Shown: positions 1-7,950, counted from the stretch's first letter. The stretch: DNA of 16,521 nucleotides from a bacterium (GCA_027080315.1 JALWSI010000162.1:1-16521), one strand, 5' to 3'. Translations and numbers: made by a program. Notes: a model not told the origin generated them from the sequence alone.

Positions 1-265
1 TCTAACCAAGGTGCTTCCTGTGATCTGGGATGTGGTCAAACCGGGGGGCGAGGCTGTGTTGCTGGTGAAGCCTCAGTTTGAGGTGGGAAGAAGACACGTA
101 GGTAAGGGTGGGATAGTGAGGGATCCTGCCATGCAGAAGAGGGCAGTGGAGACCGTGTCAAAGGCTGCGGAAACCCTTGGGTTTGAGGTTGTAGGGGTGA
201 TGGAGGCTCCTCGTCAACGGGAGGCGAAGAATAGGGAGTTTCTGCTGTATCTGAGAAGACCTTGA
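1..265 (+). CDS. tlyA: TlyA-family rRNA (cytidine-2'-O)-methyltransferase, C-terminal part
   Basis: Only the last 88 or so codons are present; the frame is open to the left edge and stops with TGA at 263-265. The visible part is the end of an S-adenosylmethionine-dependent Rossmann methyltransferase (FtsJ/RrmJ fold). The segment KPGGEAVLLVKPQFEVGR is followed by VGKGGIVRDP and by a terminal KNREFLLYLRR, which is the order and wording typical of TlyA/hemolysin-A family proteins. Members 2'-O-methylate cytidines in 16S and 23S rRNA; an N-terminal S4 RNA-binding domain would lie outside the window. The family call is firm from these motifs. The exact target nucleotide and any hemolysin role cannot be judged here. 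The next frame downstream is a gene remnant, not an operon partner. Confidence 0.85.
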   Translation, partial: LTKVLPVIWDVVKPGGEAVLLVKPQFEVGRRHVGKGGIVRDPAMQKRAVETVSKAAETLGFEVVGVMEAPRQREAKNREFLLYLRRP

Positions 266-371
266 GGTTCGTTTAAGTGAGCTTTTAGGCATAAAAGTTG
301 ATGCGGTCCCCAAAGAGGATGTCATACCAGAATTGAGGGATGTGATCTTAGAGGAGGCTTATTACCCGTGA
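255..371 (+). pseudogene. remnant of a minimal nucleotidyltransferase (MNT domain) gene
   Basis: An open stretch after an in-frame stop at 252-254 runs to TGA at 369-371 and encodes about 38 residues. It has no ATG, GTG or upstream TTG start that would keep the conserved part. The peptide includes ELLGIKVDAVPKED and then PELRDVILEEAYY. This matches my knowledge of the C-terminal end of small MNT-type nucleotidyltransferases, which usually read LGxKVDLV...LRxxIxxEAxY and are often the antitoxin half of HEPN/MNT pairs. The catalytic GSR...D-x-D part that should precede it is missing, and the open stretch overlaps the end of the methyltransferase gene. It is best read as the tail left after a deletion that joined this gene to tlyA. 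Chance similarity of a short peptide is the alternative. Confidence 0.5.
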
Positions 372-406
372 GAAGAAAAACCTTAAATCCAGGGGTGGCT
401 GGGCTC

Positions 407-1357
407 TCAGTTCAAATAGTCATTAAGCCTCTTGGCGGCCGCCAGCTTGCGCAGCTTCTTCAGTGCCCTGCTCTCAAGCTGGCGGACCCTCTCTCTGCTC
501 ACTCCCAGCTTCTTTCCCAACTCACCAAGGGTCATGGTGGTCTCGTTCTCTAATCCGAAGCGGTTCTTGATCACTATCTGTTCTCTGGGATCAAGCTCTT
601 TGATCAGCTCATCAACATGAGAGATTAGTGACTCCCTCAAGAAGAGATCCTCAGAAGAGGGGAAGGTGGTTCCCTCAAGAAGATCAACAAAAGGAGTTTC
701 GTTGTCCTGTCCAATGGGGGTCTCAAGGGAGAGATGATGCCGAGAGGCCCTGAATATGTCTTCCAAATCCGAGGTTGACACCTTCAGCTCGTCGGCGATC
801 TCCTCTGCCTCTGGCTCACGGTTCTTTTCGTGAAGGAACTTTTCGCGCACTTTTCTGGCCTTTGAGAGCTTGCCCGCCTGCTTTAAGGGCAGACGCACTG
901 CTCCCGTCTGCTCAGCCAGGGCCTGCATTATGGCCTGGCGGATCCACCAGACGGCGTAAGAGATGAACTTCACCCCCCTGTCAGGATCAAACCTCTTCGC
1001 CGCCTGAATCAACCCCAGGTTGCCCTCGTTTATGAGATCCTGAAAGGAGAGGCCCCGATTCTTGTACTGGGCGGCGATGGAGACCACAAACCTCAGGTTG
1101 GCCTCCACCAGCCGCTGCAGTGCCTCAACGTCTCCCTGCTGGATCCGTCTGCCCAGCTCCTTCTCCTCTTCAGGGGAGAGGGGCTCAAATCTGGTGATGT
1201 AGCGGAGGTATTCGTCTAAGTAGTCTTTGTCAGACAGGCTGGTGTATTGCTCAACAACATCCACCAGCCCTGTGGAGTCACCGGCAGAGCCGGCAGCCTC
1301 CTCTTCCAAGAGCTTATCCTCCACCACATCATCCTTTTTAGAGGGGTTACTCCCCAT
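407..1357 (-). CDS. RNA polymerase sigma-70 family factor (group 2-like, stress-linked)
   Basis: A 316-residue sigma factor. Region 1.2 begins near residue 45 ([20 protein letters not shown]). Region 2 spans about 83-155, with the core-binding [16 protein letters not shown] and a 2.3/2.4 segment around [17 protein letters not shown]. Region 3 runs about 165-245, and region 4 ends in the helix-turn-helix [20 protein letters not shown] (276-295). Region 1.1 and the long RpoD spacer are absent; the N-terminus is only a short acidic tail. Region 2.4/3.0 reads [12 protein letters not shown], unlike the IRIPVHMIE of primary sigma factors, so I infer an alternative (RpoS/RpoH-like) factor and leave the symbol blank. 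The ATG lies inside the last codons of clpB (11-bp overlap), with an AAGGAGAGG ribosome site upstream, so translation is probably coupled to clpB. A weak CCAG/CTGG hairpin and T-rich tract follow the stop. Confidence 0.9.
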   Translation of the reverse strand: MGSNPSKKDDVVEDKLLEEEAAGSAGDSTGLVDVVEQYTSLSDKDYLDEYLRYITRFEPLSPEEEKELGRRIQQGDVEALQRLVEANLRFVVSIAAQYKNRGLSFQDLINEGNLGLIQAAKRFDPDRGVKFISYAVWWIRQAIMQALAEQTGAVRLPLKQAGKLSKARKVREKFLHEKNREPEAEEIADELKVSTSDLEDIFRASRHHLSLETPIGQDNETPFVDLLEGTTFPSSEDLFLRESLISHVDELIKELDPREQIVIKNRFGLENETTMTLGELGKKLGVSRERVRQLESRALKKLRKLAAAKRLNDYLN

Positions 1358-4010
1358 TCATAACCTCTCCTTCTATCACCTCTTCTTCGCCTTGAGAGGT
1401 AGATACCACCTCAAACCTGAGGCTGTCTCCCTCCCTGAAGACCCTTACCTTGTCACCTGCCCTAATCTCCCCTGAAAGGAGTTTATTTGCAAGCTCGTTT
1501 TCAAGAAGATTCTGAATGGTGCGTCTCAAGGGCCTGGCGCCATAGGTGGGGTCGTATCCCTTCTGGGCCAAGAGCTCTTCAGCAGAGTCTTCAACCTCAA
1601 GCTCTATCTTCTGCTCTTTCAACCGGGCCCTCACCTTCTCAACCATGAGATGTACGATCTGCCTTATGTGCTCTTCGCCTAAGGAGTGGAATATGATAAT
1701 CTCGTCTATCCTGTTGAGAAGCTCGGGTCTGAAGTGGCGCCTCACCTCGTTCATCACCAGATCCATCATCTTTTGGTAGGCCTCCTGGTACTCAGGGGTA
1801 CCGAAGGGGGCCTCTGGAACGGTGATGTACTCGCTTCCCAGGTTAGAGGTCATGATGATCACGGTGTTCTTGAAGCTCACCACCACACCCTTAGAGTCGG
1901 TGAGTCTGCCGTCCTCCAGGATCTGCAGGAGAATGTTGAAGACCTCTGGATGGGCCTTCTCAATCTCGTCAAGCAACACCACCGAGTAAGGCCTGCGCCT
2001 AACCGCCTCGGTGAGCTGACCGCCCTCTTCGTGGCCCACGTATCCGGGGGGAGCTCCAATGAGCCGGGCAACAGAGTGGCGTTCCATGTACTCTGACATG
2101 TCAATGCGCACCATGGCGTTCTCGTCGTCAAAGAGGAACTCCGCCAAGGCCTTTGCCAGCTCAGTCTTTCCCACCCCTGTGGGTCCCAGGAAGAGGAAGG
2201 AGCCCAAGGGCCTGTTGGGATCCGAGAGTCCGGCTCTGGCCCTTCTGATTGCGGCAGATACGGCCTGCACCGCCATGTCCTGGCCCACCACACGCTTGTG
2301 GAGGTTCTCCTCCATCTTCAAGAGCTTGTCTGCTTCCTCCTCAAGCATCTTGTGAACAGGTATGCCTGTCCAACGGGAGATGATGGCGGCGATGTCCTCT
2401 TCGCTCACCTCCTCTTTGAGCATCTTGCGCTTGCTCTGGATCTGTGCCAGCCTCTGGCTCTCTTCTTCAATCTGCTTCTGAAGGTTCACCAGGGTCTCGT
2501 ATTTGAGCCTTGCAGCCTTCTCCAGATCTCCGTGACGCTCTGCGTGCTCAAGCTCAAGGCGGGCCTTGTCCATTTCCTCTTTCAGGGCCCTGATCTTCTG
2601 GATCACCGACTTTTCAGAGAGCCAGTGGGCCTTTAGCTCTTCGTACTCTTCCTTGAGCTCCTGCAAGGCCTTCTCTATCTGGGCCAGTCTCTCCTTAGCT
2701 GCAGCGTCGCTCTCCCGCTTGACCACCTGCCTTTCAATCTCAAGCTGGCGGATCTTGCGGTCAAGCTCGTCCAGCTCAGAGGGCATGCTGTCTATCTCCA
2801 TCCTCAGCTTGGCTGCTGCCTCGTCTATGAGGTCTATGGCCTTGTCTGGAAGCCTGCGATCGGGAAGGTACCTGTGAGAGAGATACGCTGCCGCCACAAT
2901 GGCAGAATCGCTTATCTTCACTCCGTGGTGTATCTCGTACCTCTCTTTCAGCCCTCTCAGGATAGAGACGGTGTCTTCCACCGAGGGCTCCTTCACCAGC
3001 ACAGGCTGGAACCTGCGCTCAAGTGCTGGATCCTTCTCAATGTATTTGCGGTACTCGTCTATGGTGGTTGCCCCTATGCAGTGGAGCTCTCCTCTGGCCA
3101 AGGCTGGTTTCAAAAGGTTAGACGCGTCCATGGCGCCTTCTGCGGCTCCTGCGCCCACCACGGTGTGGATCTCGTCAATGAAGAGGATGATACGCCCTTC
3201 AGACTCGCTGATCTCCTGGAGCACCGCCTTCAGCCTGTCTTCAAACTCACCACGGTACTTGGCTCCAGCCACAAGGGCCCCCATGTCAAGAGCTACTACG
3301 GACTTGTCCTGCAGGGTGGTGGGCACGTCTCCCCTGGCGATTCTCAGCGCCAGGCCCTCAACTATGGCGGTCTTACCCACTCCTGCGTCTCCAATCAGAC
3401 AGGGGTTGTTCTTGCGTCGTCTTGAGAGGATATGTATCACCCTGCGGATCTCCTCGTCCCTGCCGATCACGGGATCCAGCTTGCCCTTACGGGCCGCCTC
3501 GGTGAGATCGTGGCAGTAGCGTTTTAGAGCCTGGTATTTGTCTTCAGGAGATTGGTCGGTAACCCTGTGGGGTCCCCTAACCTCTGCCAGAGCCTTTAAC
3601 AGCTCCTCTCTGGTGACTCCCATTGAGACCAGTATGTCGTGGGCATAGCTGTCCTTCTCGTGGGCAATGGCGAGAAGTATGTGCTCTGTGCTTATGTACT
3701 GGTCCTTAAGCTCGTCTCTCTCCTTTTGGGCCCTGTTGAGCACCGCAGAGAGCTTCTGTGACACGTAGATCTCGCCGATTCCTTCAACCTTTGGGTACCT
3801 TTTAAGGGCATCCTCTATCCGGGCGGTCACCTGTGATAGGTCTGCTCCAACCTTACTCAGAAGAGACCCAACGATGCCCCCTTCTTGCTTCACCAGAGAC
3901 AAGAGGAGGTGCTCTGGCTCTATCTGCTGGTGACCGCGCTCTTGGGCCACCTTATGGGCTTCTTGTATGGCCTCTTGGGCCTTCACTGTGAACTCTTGCA
4001 ACGATATCAT
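1347..4010 (-). CDS. clpB: ClpB (Hsp100) disaggregase
   Basis: An 887-residue AAA+ unfoldase that extracts polypeptides from aggregates in the cytoplasm together with DnaK/DnaJ. The two Clp-N repeats fill residues 1-145. The first AAA+ module has Walker A GDAGVGKT (207-214) and Walker [11 protein letters not shown] long charged coiled-coil middle domain follows at about 400-530 and includes many E/K/R heptads; this domain separates ClpB from ClpA. The second AAA+ module has GPTGVGKT and the pore loop GYVGHEEGG. There is no ClpP-binding IGF-type loop that I can see. It is about 30 residues longer than E. coli ClpB, mainly in an acidic C-terminal tail. The start is supported by AAGGAGG eight bases upstream. 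A HAIR-like operator lies about 31 bp upstream (4041-4061), pointing to HspR control. The end overlaps the sigma-factor gene. Confidence 0.96.
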   Translation of the reverse strand: MISLQEFTVKAQEAIQEAHKVAQERGHQQIEPEHLLLSLVKQEGGIVGSLLSKVGADLSQVTARIEDALKRYPKVEGIGEIYVSQKLSAVLNRAQKERDELKDQYISTEHILLAIAHEKDSYAHDILVSMGVTREELLKALAEVRGPHRVTDQSPEDKYQALKRYCHDLTEAARKGKLDPVIGRDEEIRRVIHILSRRRKNNPCLIGDAGVGKTAIVEGLALRIARGDVPTTLQDKSVVALDMGALVAGAKYRGEFEDRLKAVLQEISESEGRIILFIDEIHTVVGAGAAEGAMDASNLLKPALARGELHCIGATTIDEYRKYIEKDPALERRFQPVLVKEPSVEDTVSILRGLKERYEIHHGVKISDSAIVAAAYLSHRYLPDRRLPDKAIDLIDEAAAKLRMEIDSMPSELDELDRKIRQLEIERQVVKRESDAAAKERLAQIEKALQELKEEYEELKAHWLSEKSVIQKIRALKEEMDKARLELEHAERHGDLEKAARLKYETLVNLQKQIEEESQRLAQIQSKRKMLKEEVSEEDIAAIISRWTGIPVHKMLEEEADKLLKMEENLHKRVVGQDMAVQAVSAAIRRARAGLSDPNRPLGSFLFLGPTGVGKTELAKALAEFLFDDENAMVRIDMSEYMERHSVARLIGAPPGYVGHEEGGQLTEAVRRRPYSVVLLDEIEKAHPEVFNILLQILEDGRLTDSKGVVVSFKNTVIIMTSNLGSEYITVPEAPFGTPEYQEAYQKMMDLVMNEVRRHFRPELLNRIDEIIIFHSLGEEHIRQIVHLMVEKVRARLKEQKIELEVEDSAEELLAQKGYDPTYGARPLRRTIQNLLENELANKLLSGEIRAGDKVRVFREGDSLRFEVVSTSQGEEEVIEGEVMNGE

Positions 4011-4040
4011 GCTTCTTTCCTCCTTTTTTCTTATTTATTT

Positions 4041-4061
4041 GTTGAGCAATTGTGATTCACT
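4041..4061 (-). promoter_or_regulatory. candidate HspR operator (HAIR-like) upstream of clpB
   Basis: On the + strand the site reads GTTGAGC-N7-ATTCACT, which matches the HspR consensus CTTGAGT-N7-ACTCAAG at 9 of 14 arm positions with exact spacing. It also shares the pattern TTGA-N2-AATT-N3-ATTCA with the site on the dnaK promoter. It ends about 30 bases before the clpB start. I could not place a convincing sigma-70 promoter around it, so the mode of repression is inferred. Confidence 0.45.
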
Positions 4062-4223
4062 AAGAAAAGGGATGATTAACGGGCTACAACTATGGCGTCT
4101 AGCTGGAGAGCTGGGCTAAAAAGGTCCTTCTACCCTTATTTGCTGCGGGCAGATTGGTTTCTTGCCCTTTAGGGTTAGGCTCTCTTTAATCTCTTTAAAT
4201 AATAGAAGATCCGAGTTAGATGT

Positions 4224-4607
4224 TTACTTGGTCTGTACTATGGAGGTTATGTCAACCTTCACGAGGCCTTCGCCCATCACGTCTTCAATGTTCTGTCCTG
4301 TGTACTTTTCAAAAAGCTCTTTCATCAGGGCGATCTGGTGCAGGGCCTTCTCCAGCTCGCTTCTCATGCGCATTATCACCTCAATCCCTGCAAGGTTCAC
4401 CCCAAGGTCCCTTGAGAGGGTGAGAATGAACCTCAGCTTCTCAACGTCTTCCTCCGAATAGAGCCTTGTGTTTCCTGCACTCCTTTTGGGAGAGAGTATT
4501 CCCTTTCTGTCGTAGGCCCTGAGGGTCTGGGGGTGCATATCCAGCATCTCAGCTACTGCCCCGATCATGTAAAGGGGCCGGCTTTTATCCCTATTCATTC
4601 TCCTCAT
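4224..4607 (-). CDS. hspR: HspR-type heat-shock repressor (MerR family)
   Basis: A 127-residue MerR-family regulator. Residues 13-50 form the winged helix-turn-helix (YMIGAVAEMLDMHPQTLRAY, then GNTRLYSEEDVEKL), and RDLGVNLAGIEVIMRMR (66-82) is highly typical of HspR. A short amphipathic helix follows. HspR represses chaperone genes and is held on its operator by DnaK, which gives feedback when DnaK is titrated by unfolded protein. Its position directly after dnaK-dnaJ and before clpB is the actinobacterial HspR arrangement, which also occurs in some other phyla. The ATG lies 4 bp after the dnaJ stop with GGAGG seven bases upstream, so it is co-transcribed with dnaJ. A second in-frame ATG three codons on is less well placed. 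Specific HspR identity rests on family motifs and context; a distant MerR paralogue is unlikely. Confidence 0.9.
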   Translation of the reverse strand: MRRMNRDKSRPLYMIGAVAEMLDMHPQTLRAYDRKGILSPKRSAGNTRLYSEEDVEKLRFILTLSRDLGVNLAGIEVIMRMRSELEKALHQIALMKELFEKYTGQNIEDVMGEGLVKVDITSIVQTK

Positions 4608-4611
4608 GGCT

Positions 4612-5568
4612 TTACCTCCCGTATCTCTTTATTATCTCTTCTCTTGGGTTCTTCTTTCCAACGGCTTCCGCCAGCTCCCTGAGCAGCTTCACCGACCTGG
4701 CATCAAGGTTGCAGGGCGTCTGCACCTTCACCTTGACGTAAAGGTCGCCTCTTCCCTCACCTTTCAGCTTGGGCATCCCTTTACCCTTTAGTCTAAACCT
4801 TTGACCCGTCTGGGTGCAAGGGGGTATCTTCATCTTAACCAGCTTGCCCTCAGGAGATGGCACCTCTATCTCTCCTCCTAATGCCGCTTCCCAGTAGGTT
4901 ATGGGAACCTCGCATGTTAGGTTCTCGTTGTTTCTCTCAAAGAAGGGATGAGGCTTAACCTTTGTTACTATGTAGAGATCTCCAACGGCTCCTCCTGGCA
5001 GTCCAGGCTCTCCTTTTCCTGCTATTCGTATCTTCGTTCCGTTCTTCACCCCTGGGGGGATCTTCACTTTTATCTTCTCAAGCTTCCCCCCACGGTTCAC
5101 GGTTATGGTGGGGGTGATGCCCTTGAAGGCATCTTCAAAGGAGAGCTCCATGATGTACTCAATGTCCCGACCTTTCTGGAAGCTCGGCCTTCCTGGACGC
5201 CTTGTCCCCTTTCTTCCTGCCCGCATGCTCTCAAACAGGTCGGAGAAGAGTCCCCCCAGGTCAAAGTCAAAGGAGGTTTCATCTCCAAAGCCTCCGGTGG
5301 TGTAGGTGTAGGTGAAGCCCGAGTCTCCACCAGGGAAGCCCCCCATTCCGCCTACCCTGCCCATGTTGTCGTACTCTTCCCTCTTTTTGGGATCGCTGAG
5401 CACCTGGTAGGCTTCGGAGATCTCTTTAAACTTCTCAGCTGCCTCTTTGTTTCCGGGGTTCACATCGGGATGCCACTTGCGAGCCAGTTTACGGTAAGCC
5501 TTCTTAATCTCGTCTTGGGTGGCGTTTTTGCTTACCCCAAGTATCTCGTAGTAATCTCTGGCAGCCAT
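4612..5568 (-). CDS. dnaJ: DnaJ/CbpA-type J-domain co-chaperone without zinc finger
   Basis: A 318-residue class B J-protein. The J domain occupies residues 5-70 with the DnaK-activating HPD at 33-35. It is followed by a Gly/Phe/Thr-rich linker (about 73-120), and then by the two beta-barrel substrate-binding domains and dimerisation tail (about 133-310, including [17 protein letters not shown] and [11 protein letters not shown]). The four CxxCxGxG zinc-binding repeats of canonical DnaJ are absent, so structurally this is a CbpA/DnaJ2 type. It stimulates DnaK ATPase and delivers clients. It lies between dnaK and hspR, 145 bp after dnaK and 4 bp before hspR. The leader carries a strong predicted three-way-junction RNA. 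The ribosome site AAAGGAGGAG is somewhat far (about 12-14 bases) from the ATG, but the start [12 protein letters not shown] fits the family exactly. Confidence 0.95.
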   Translation of the reverse strand: MAARDYYEILGVSKNATQDEIKKAYRKLARKWHPDVNPGNKEAAEKFKEISEAYQVLSDPKKREEYDNMGRVGGMGGFPGGDSGFTYTYTTGGFGDETSFDFDLGGLFSDLFESMRAGRKGTRRPGRPSFQKGRDIEYIMELSFEDAFKGITPTITVNRGGKLEKIKVKIPPGVKNGTKIRIAGKGEPGLPGGAVGDLYIVTKVKPHPFFERNNENLTCEVPITYWEAALGGEIEVPSPEGKLVKMKIPPCTQTGQRFRLKGKGMPKLKGEGRGDLYVKVKVQTPCNLDARSVKLLRELAEAVGKKNPREEIIKRYGR

Positions 5569-5600
5569 CTTATTCTATCTCTCCTCCTTTAACCTGTTTT

Positions 5601-5671
5601 CTCCCCCGCACCGGTGGCCTTTCGGCCCTGGAGGGGCGGTTGGCCCCTCCAGCTGAAACCGGTGCGAGGAG
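5601..5671 (-). promoter_or_regulatory. predicted three-way-junction RNA in the dnaK-dnaJ intergenic region
   Basis: In the transcribed (minus) direction this 71-nt stretch pairs almost completely. P1 is CGCACCGGU with ACCGGUGCG (9 bp, + strand 5658-5666 and 5607-5615), extended outward past one bulged G by five more pairs including one G-U. P2 is CUGGAGGGGC-CAACC-GCCCCUCCAG (10 perfect pairs, 5628-5652). P3 is GGCC-GAAA-GGCC (5616-5627), capped by a GNRA tetraloop. P2, P3 and the 3' strand of P1 abut with no linker; only UUCAG joins P1 to P2. No U-run follows, so it is not an intrinsic terminator. It ends about 30 nt before the dnaJ start. The CUCCUC beside P1 and the CCUCC in P2 could also pair with the dnaJ ribosome site. 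I do not recognise it as a known riboswitch. Confidence 0.6.
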
Positions 5672-5684
5672 CGTACGGGACCTT

Positions 5685-5726
5685 ATTTTGCCTTAAGACT
5701 TCTCCATTTTGCCTTAAGACTTCTCC
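5685..5726 (-). repeat. perfect 21-bp tandem duplication across the dnaK stop codon
   Basis: On the + strand, two identical 21-base units, 5685-5705 and 5706-5726, each begin ATTTTGCCTTAAG and end ACTTCTCC. The dnaK-proximal copy holds the last codons Glu-Lys-Ser and TAA. The second copy repeats the same codons and stop after the first TAA, in the same frame. It looks like a recent slippage or duplication event that leaves the protein unchanged. Confidence 0.9.
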
Positions 5727-7624
5727 TCAAACTCTGCGTCAACAACCTCTCCCTCCTGCACGCCGCCTGACTCAGTGCTCTCTGCCTCTGCAGAGGCCTC
5801 GGTAGAGGCTCCACCGCTCGCTGCCTGCTGCTGGTAGAGCACCTGAGACATGGCGTGAGAGGCAGCGGTCAGCTCGTCCATGGCCTTGCGCATACGCTCA
5901 ATGTTGCCCTCTTCAACCGCCTTCTTGGCCTCTTCAAGGGCCGACTCAACCCGTTGACGCTCGGCATCGGGCAGTTTCTCTTTGTTCTCGTTGTAGGTCT
6001 TCTCTACGCTGTAGCAGAAGCCATCAAGCTGATTCTTAAGCTCAATCTCCTCTTTTCTCCTCCTGTCCTCCTCAGCGTGGGCCTCGGCCTCTTCCACCAT
6101 CTTCTTGATGTCCTCTTCGCTGAGGCCGCTTGAGGCGGTGACAGTCACCTTCTGCTCTTTGCCCGTTGCCATGTCTTTGGCCGAGACGTGGAGTATGCCG
6201 TCTGCGTCAATGTCAAAGGTGACCTCAATTTTGGGCACACCCCTTGGAGCAGGGGGAATTCCATCCAGGTGGAACCGTGCCAGGGTTCTGTTGTCTTTGG
6301 CCAGAGGCCGTTCTCCCTGAAGCACGTGGATCTCAACGCTGGGCTGGTTGTCTGAGGCGGTGGTGAAGATCTCGGACTTCTTGGTTGGGATGGTGGTGTT
6401 TCTGGGGATGAGCACGGTGCACACACCGCCAAGGGTCTCAATGCCCAGGGAGAGGGGAGTGACGTCTAACAATAGGATGTCCTTCACCTCTCCTGTGAGC
6501 ACTCCTGCCTGAACCGCAGCTCCCAAGGCCACCGCTTCGTCGGGGTTGATGTCTTTGCGGGGCTCCTTGCCAAAGATCTCTTTCACCTTCATCTGAACCA
6601 GTGGAATACGGGTGGATCCACCAACCAGGATCACGTCGTCAATGTCCGCAGGGGTGAGCCCAGCGTCCTCCATGGCCTTGAGACAAGGCTCAACGGTTCT
6701 CTCCACGATGTCGGCTATGAGCTGCTCAAACCGGGCCCTGGTCAGCTTCAGAAGCAGGTGCTTGGGTCCCGAGGCGTCGGCGGTGATGAAAGGCAGGTTT
6801 ATCTCTGTCTCCATCACCGAGGAGAGTTCGCATTTGGCCTTCTCGGCAGCCTCTTTCAGTCTCTGTGCGGCCATGGGATCCTTTGAGAGGTCTATGCCGT
6901 TCTCCTTCTTGAACTCCTCAACGATCCAGTCCATCACCACCTGGTCAATGTTGTCGCCACCTAAGTGGGTGTCTCCGTTTACAGCCTTCACCTCAAACAC
7001 ACCGTCGCCCATCTCCAGGATGGAGATGTCAAAGGTGCCTCCGCCGAAGTCGTAAACGGCTATCTTGCCACCTTTCTTCTTGTCCAAGCCGTAGGCTAAG
7101 GCCGATGCAGTGGGCTCGTTCACAAGGCGCAGAACCTCAAGCCCTGCAATGGTTCCAGCCTCTTTGGTGGCCTTACGCTGTGCGTCGTTGAAGTACGCAG
7201 GCACGGTGATCACCGCCTTGGTCACCTTTTCACCCAAGTAGGCTTCTGCGGCCTCTTTCAGCTTGCGAAGCACCATGGCGGAGATCTCCTGGGGCGCGTA
7301 CTCCTTGTCTCCGATCTTAACCCTTGCTTCTCCTTTGCTGCCCTTCACCACCTTGTAGGGCACCATCTCTATCTCGTCGGTCACCTCTTCGTAGCGGCGT
7401 CCCATGAAACGTTTGATGGAAAATACCGTGTTTTCGGCGTTGGTCACCGCCTGTCTCTTTGCCACCTGACCAACGAGGATCTCACCGTCCTTTGTGAATG
7501 CCACCACCGAGGGAGTTGTTCTGTTCCCCTCCTGGTTGGGAATAACCCGGGGCTCGCCTCCCTCCATGATGGCCACCACCGAGTTGGTGGTTCCAAGATC
7601 TATTCCAATAACCTTCTCTCCCAT
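5714..7624 (-). CDS. dnaK: DnaK (Hsp70) molecular chaperone
   Basis: A 636-residue Hsp70 of normal length. The ATPase domain has phosphate-1 loop GIDLGTTNS near residues 7-15, phosphate-2 [14 protein letters not shown], and the adenosine-binding [11 protein letters not shown]. The linker [19 protein letters not shown] leads to the beta-sandwich substrate-binding domain. A helical lid and a short Ala/Gly/Glu tail ending [10 protein letters not shown] close the protein. It binds and refolds unfolded proteins in the cytoplasm and, in HspR systems, also acts as co-repressor. I chose the ATG at 7624 because AGGAGG lies nine bases upstream; an in-frame GTG two codons earlier is too close to that site. 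It is first gene of the dnaK-dnaJ-hspR series, with its promoter and a HAIR-like operator just upstream. GrpE, the usual exchange factor gene partner, is not in the window. Confidence 0.98.
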   Translation of the reverse strand: MGEKVIGIDLGTTNSVVAIMEGGEPRVIPNQEGNRTTPSVVAFTKDGEILVGQVAKRQAVTNAENTVFSIKRFMGRRYEEVTDEIEMVPYKVVKGSKGEARVKIGDKEYAPQEISAMVLRKLKEAAEAYLGEKVTKAVITVPAYFNDAQRKATKEAGTIAGLEVLRLVNEPTASALAYGLDKKKGGKIAVYDFGGGTFDISILEMGDGVFEVKAVNGDTHLGGDNIDQVVMDWIVEEFKKENGIDLSKDPMAAQRLKEAAEKAKCELSSVMETEINLPFITADASGPKHLLLKLTRARFEQLIADIVERTVEPCLKAMEDAGLTPADIDDVILVGGSTRIPLVQMKVKEIFGKEPRKDINPDEAVALGAAVQAGVLTGEVKDILLLDVTPLSLGIETLGGVCTVLIPRNTTIPTKKSEIFTTASDNQPSVEIHVLQGERPLAKDNRTLARFHLDGIPPAPRGVPKIEVTFDIDADGILHVSAKDMATGKEQKVTVTASSGLSEEDIKKMVEEAEAHAEEDRRRKEEIELKNQLDGFCYSVEKTYNENKEKLPDAERQRVESALEEAKKAVEEGNIERMRKAMDELTAASHAMSQVLYQQQAASGGASTEASAEAESTESGGVQEGEVVDAEFEEKS

Positions 7625-7670
7625 ATGCACGCTCCTCCTTTTTGGGGTTCTATCTTTTGGTTCACCTTAC

Positions 7671-7698
7671 AAGATAGCCATGAATTGGAATTTGTCAA
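7671..7698 (-). promoter_or_regulatory. sigma-70-type promoter of dnaK
   Basis: In the minus direction a perfect -35 TTGACA (7698-7693) is followed by a 16-bp spacer and a -10-like TATCTT (7676-7671). A start near 7664 would leave a leader of about 40 nt with AAGGAGG before the ATG. The -35 box lies inside the HAIR-like operator, a good placement for repression. Confidence 0.6.
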
Positions 7699-7699
7699 G
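7679..7699 (-). promoter_or_regulatory. candidate HspR operator (HAIR-like) on the dnaK promoter
   Basis: In the minus direction the site reads CTTGACA-N7-ATTCATG. This is 10 of 14 arm positions of the HspR consensus CTTGAGT-N7-ACTCAAG, with exact 7-bp spacing. It covers the -35 box and most of the spacer of the dnaK promoter. It shares TTGA-N2-AATT-N3-ATTCA with the clpB site. HspR is encoded two genes downstream. Confidence 0.5.
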
Positions 7700-7702
7700 A
7701 TA

Positions 7703-7950
7703 TTTTATTATCTCTTTGTAAGATAGTTGGGTGGAAGATGTTTGCCATGAGGATAGGTTCAGGCTTTTCAGGCGTTTGTTTGAGGATTGATTCCACATGG
7801 TTTTTAGACAGCGCCGTTTGCATCTTGCCTTTTTTCTTTGGTGGCTTTCTACTCTTTTGTAGGGTTTTGCGACTCACCCTTGTCTCAGGGCCCTTTTAGG
7901 AGGTGGTGGTGGAGAGTAGAGTTGTTGTAAATGTTGGATGAGGAGAGGAT
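7703..7950 (+). other. T-rich intergenic region between divergent dnaK and the helicase operon
   Basis: Together with the dnaK promoter region this gap is about 326 bp. The helicase promoter must lie here, but I see no convincing -35/-10 pair; the best is TTGAGG followed 17 bp later by TTTAGA. A 53-codon frame (7738-7899, +) and a 60-codon frame on the other strand are open but have no recognisable protein or good ribosome site. An AGGAGA lies four to five bases before the helicase ATG. No hairpin terminator or repeat was found in 7730-7940. Confidence 0.4.

Noticed and set aside
2874-3519. Long + strand frames opposite clpB (183 and 206 codons) and others opposite dnaK and dnaJ.
   Set aside because: They are antisense shadows of strongly conserved, unambiguous genes and their products resemble no family.
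4063-4223. Possible terminator or small gene between hspR and clpB.
   Set aside because: The best hairpin in the transcribed direction is AAGGGT-AGAAGG-ACCTTT with one G-U pair and a two-base T tail; too weak, and no reading frame with a ribosome site is present.
7695-7877. A 60-codon minus-strand frame in the dnaK-helicase gap.
   Set aside because: It runs through the dnaK promoter, begins at a non-ATG start without a ribosome site and has a lysine-rich composition expected from reading a T-rich region backwards.
7722-7899. Coding-like fragments on the + strand (VEDVCHEDRFRLFRRLFED-like, and LRIDSTWFL in another frame) that recall the start of a site-2 protease (M50) gene.
   Set aside because: The similarity spans only about 15 residues across two frames, the rest of the stretch is T-rich with no M50 motif such as HExxH, and there is no ribosome site. 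Not enough to call a pseudogene.
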